This document shows positions 48,899 through 50,240 of a stretch of 50,240 nucleotides of DNA, piece by piece. Position 1 is the first letter of the stretch. Each line of letters opens with the position of its first letter. The notes beneath the pieces were generated by a model. That model did no database searches, had not been told where the DNA came from, and saw only the letters and a program-made list of their open reading frames with translations. Source of the DNA: Anabaena subtropica FACHB-260 (GTDB taxonomy: Bacteria; Cyanobacteriota; Cyanobacteriia; Cyanobacteriales; Nostocaceae). The position numbers were made by a program, and so were the translations under genes. Location of the stretch: assembly GCF_014697105.1 (NCBI RefSeq), contig NZ_JACJRF010000040.1, positions 1 through 50,240 of the forward strand, in the 5' to 3' direction.

Positions 48899-48930
48899 GT
48901 AGACGCGGAGCGGCTTGTCGTAGACATCGC
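48899..48930 (+). repeat. Small dispersed repeat 1 in the MFS gene
   Basis: GC-rich stretch that starts GTAGACGCGG and ends GTAGACATCGC. It replaces about two expected codons between GWELY and TNSALALGG and shifts the frame. Its ends resemble those of the repeats at 49025 and 49534. Confidence 0.65.
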
Positions 48931-49024
48931 ACAAATTCAGCTTTGGCCTTAGGTGGTGTGGGGTTAGCCCAAGTCCTACCGATGATTGCCCTCACTTTGA
49001 TTACTGGCGATGTCGCCGATCGCC

Positions 49025-49053
49025 GCGATGCCTACGGCGGGCTGCGCCTACGC
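49025..49053 (-). repeat. Small dispersed repeat 2 in the MFS gene
   Basis: 29 bp. On the minus strand it matches the repeat at 49534-49562 with only 2 differences. It lies in frame within a cytosolic loop and adds roughly seven codons. Confidence 0.75.
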
Positions 49054-49533
49054 AAACTCACAATGTTACTATCAGTGTTGCTGTTAGTCTTATGTTCCCT
49101 AGCATTGGCGGTATTTTCCTGGACTAAAAGCGCAGTCATTTTATTTTATGCTTGCTTAATCTTCACAGGAATTGCCAGAGCCTTCTTGAAACCCGCTAGT
49201 GATACCTTGATGTGGCAATTAATACCTACTAGTGCTTTTACTAATGCAGCCACTTGGAATAGTAGTAGCTTTCAGTTAGCCTCAGTTATTGGCCCAGCTT
49301 TGAGAGGATTTGGTATAGCCTTTTTGGGAGGTGCTACAGGTGTATACGTACTGGCGGCGATCGCAGGTTTGCTATGTTTTATCTTAACGGTGGCAATCTC
49401 AAAACAAGAAACCATTCGTACCAAAGAACCAATTTCCCTCAAAGTCTTGTCAGCAGGAGCTAAGTTTGTCTGGCAAAATCAACTGATTTTAGCAGCCATT
49501 ACCTTAGATATGTTTGCAGTGTTATTGGGTGGT

Positions 49534-49562
49534 GCGTAGGCGTAGCCCGCCGCAGGCATCGC
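49534..49562 (+). repeat. Small dispersed repeat 3 in the MFS gene
   Basis: 29 bp, starting GCGTAGGCGTAGCC and ending GCAGGCATCGC. It is nearly identical to the inverted copy at 49025-49053. Its insertion after LLGG creates an immediate TAG and a frame change; reading resumes as LLPIFAKDIL. Confidence 0.75.
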
Positions 49563-50076
49563 TCTACTACCGATATTCGCCAAAGATATTTTGTAGGTAG
49601 GGCCATTAGAGTTAGGCTACCTGCAAGCAGCCCCATCAATTGGGGCTTTATTTATGGCGGTTGTATTGGCATATTTACCACCTTTACGCAAAGCTGGCCC
49701 TGCCTTACTTTGGTCAGTCGTTGGCTTTGGTATTGTCACAATTATCTTTGGGCTATCACGTTGGTTTTGGCTATCACTCTTGATGTTAGTGTTGAGTGGC
49801 GCACTAGATACCATTAGCGTTGTGATTCGCCATACCTTAGTACAGATTAGAACGCCAGATCATTTACGTGGTCGTGTAGCGGCGATTAATAGTGTATTTA
49901 TTAGTGCATCAAACGAGTTAGGAGACTTTGAATCCGGCTTGACAGCAGCTTTATTTGGCCCGGTCATCTCCGTAGTTGGTGGTGGAATTGGCACAATTTT
50001 TGTAGTAATTGCTGTGGCTGCTATTTGGCCAGGAATTGCCAAGTTAGGAACATTACAGGAGTATGAAGGTAGTTAA

Positions 50077-50240
50077 CTTAAGCTGATGCCTCACTCTTGG
50101 AAGTGAAAATAATGAAATTAGTAATACTAATTCACGCCTAATGTGAATTAAGAAAAAAGGCGGGAGAAGTAAGAAGATGAAAGTTACCAGCTTCTCAAAT
50201 CAAACTTCCCCCATGACTAGCATAAACTTTGGAACGCTAT
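50077..50240. other. Downstream intergenic with a short inverted repeat
   Basis: AATTCAC (50129-50135) and GTGAATT (50143-50149) form a 7-bp inverted repeat followed by an A-rich tract on the plus strand, which is a T-rich tract on the other strand. It could terminate a gene coming from the right on the minus strand. No gene is visible before the window ends. Confidence 0.35.

Larger units (their letters stand above)
48734..50076 (+). pseudogene. MFS exporter, broken by small dispersed repeats and a stop codon
   Basis: Three pieces of one major facilitator protein are visible. 48734-48952 begins DPFAALRFRDYRLF and carries the first helix. 48943-49539 has the RRxxRKLTMLL loop and the following helices. 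49654-50076 carries the C-terminal helices, including TPDHLRGRVAAINS. The first shift lies at a repeat at 48899-48930. A second repeat (49025-49053) is in frame and adds about seven residues (AYGGLRL) between transmembrane helices. A third (49534-49562) introduces TAG and shifts the frame, and TAG 49594-49596 (probably once CAG) is a further lesion. The upstream MarR gene overlaps its start by 41 nt. It resembles EntS-type exporters. It should not make a working transporter. Confidence 0.9.

Noticed and set aside
1-50240. CRISPR arrays, tRNA or rRNA genes
   Set aside because: I saw no regularly spaced direct repeats and no tRNA/rRNA-like conserved sequence.

Overview
The window looks like a filamentous, Nostoc/Anabaena-type cyanobacterium. 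The HIP1 octamer GCGATCGC and its variants are scattered throughout, AT-rich spacers separate long genes, and the PKS/NRPS style, short dispersed repeats and insertion-sequence debris are typical of Nostocales genomes. No rRNA, tRNA or CRISPR array was seen.

Layout. (1) 1-483: 3' remnant of an EF-hand protein without a start codon. (2) 974-33695: a colinear plus-strand hybrid PKS-NRPS cluster. It holds an acyl-CoA-dehydrogenase-like flavoprotein, a group II PLP decarboxylase, a fully reducing methylating PKS (KS-AT-DH-cMT-ER-KR-ACP), a 4552-residue PKS-aminotransferase-NRPS megasynthase (KS-AT-ACP-AMT-cMT-C-A-PCP-C-A[N-MT]-PCP), a third PKS (KS-degenerate AT-KR split by a cMT-DH-ACP), a KAS III-like protein and a Rieske oxygenase. 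No thioesterase is present. (3) 33.7-36.2 kb: mobile-element debris: a MITE-like element, an IS4-type transposase fragment with matching terminal repeats, a Cys-rich copper-binding protein gene, and a complete 1.3 kb IS whose transposase is frameshifted by a ~56 bp repeat. (4) 36.2-38.1 kb: a sulfonate-type ABC binding protein that has lost its start to that IS, and a nitroreductase. (5) 38.2-46.3 kb, minus strand: a tightly coupled three-gene operon (REase-like, DinG-like helicase, PIWI-like protein) matching the pPIWI-RE class of predicted Argonaute-related nucleic-acid immunity systems. (6) 46.6-50.1 kb: ABC-2 drug exporter ATPase and permease, a MarR regulator, and an MFS exporter pseudogene carrying three small dispersed repeats.

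How the genes may work together. Read colinearly, PKS1 makes or extends a reduced, C-methylated acyl chain. PKS2 adds malonate, and its aminotransferase and cMT would give a 3-amino-2-methyl acyl unit. The NRPS part adds two residues; both adenylation pockets read by eye as DAFWLGGTFK, a valine-like code, and the second is N-methylated. PKS3 adds a C2 unit that could be alpha-methylated, reduced and dehydrated, giving a vinylogous N-methyl-amino acid. Since PKS3 has a dead AT, malonyl must come from elsewhere. Chain release is unexplained and may involve the KAS III-like protein. The downstream exporters could export the product, but they lie 13 kb away beyond mobile DNA, so that link is only a guess.

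The two most interesting items are the pPIWI-RE operon, with a good candidate promoter/operator, and the aberrant PKS3 module.
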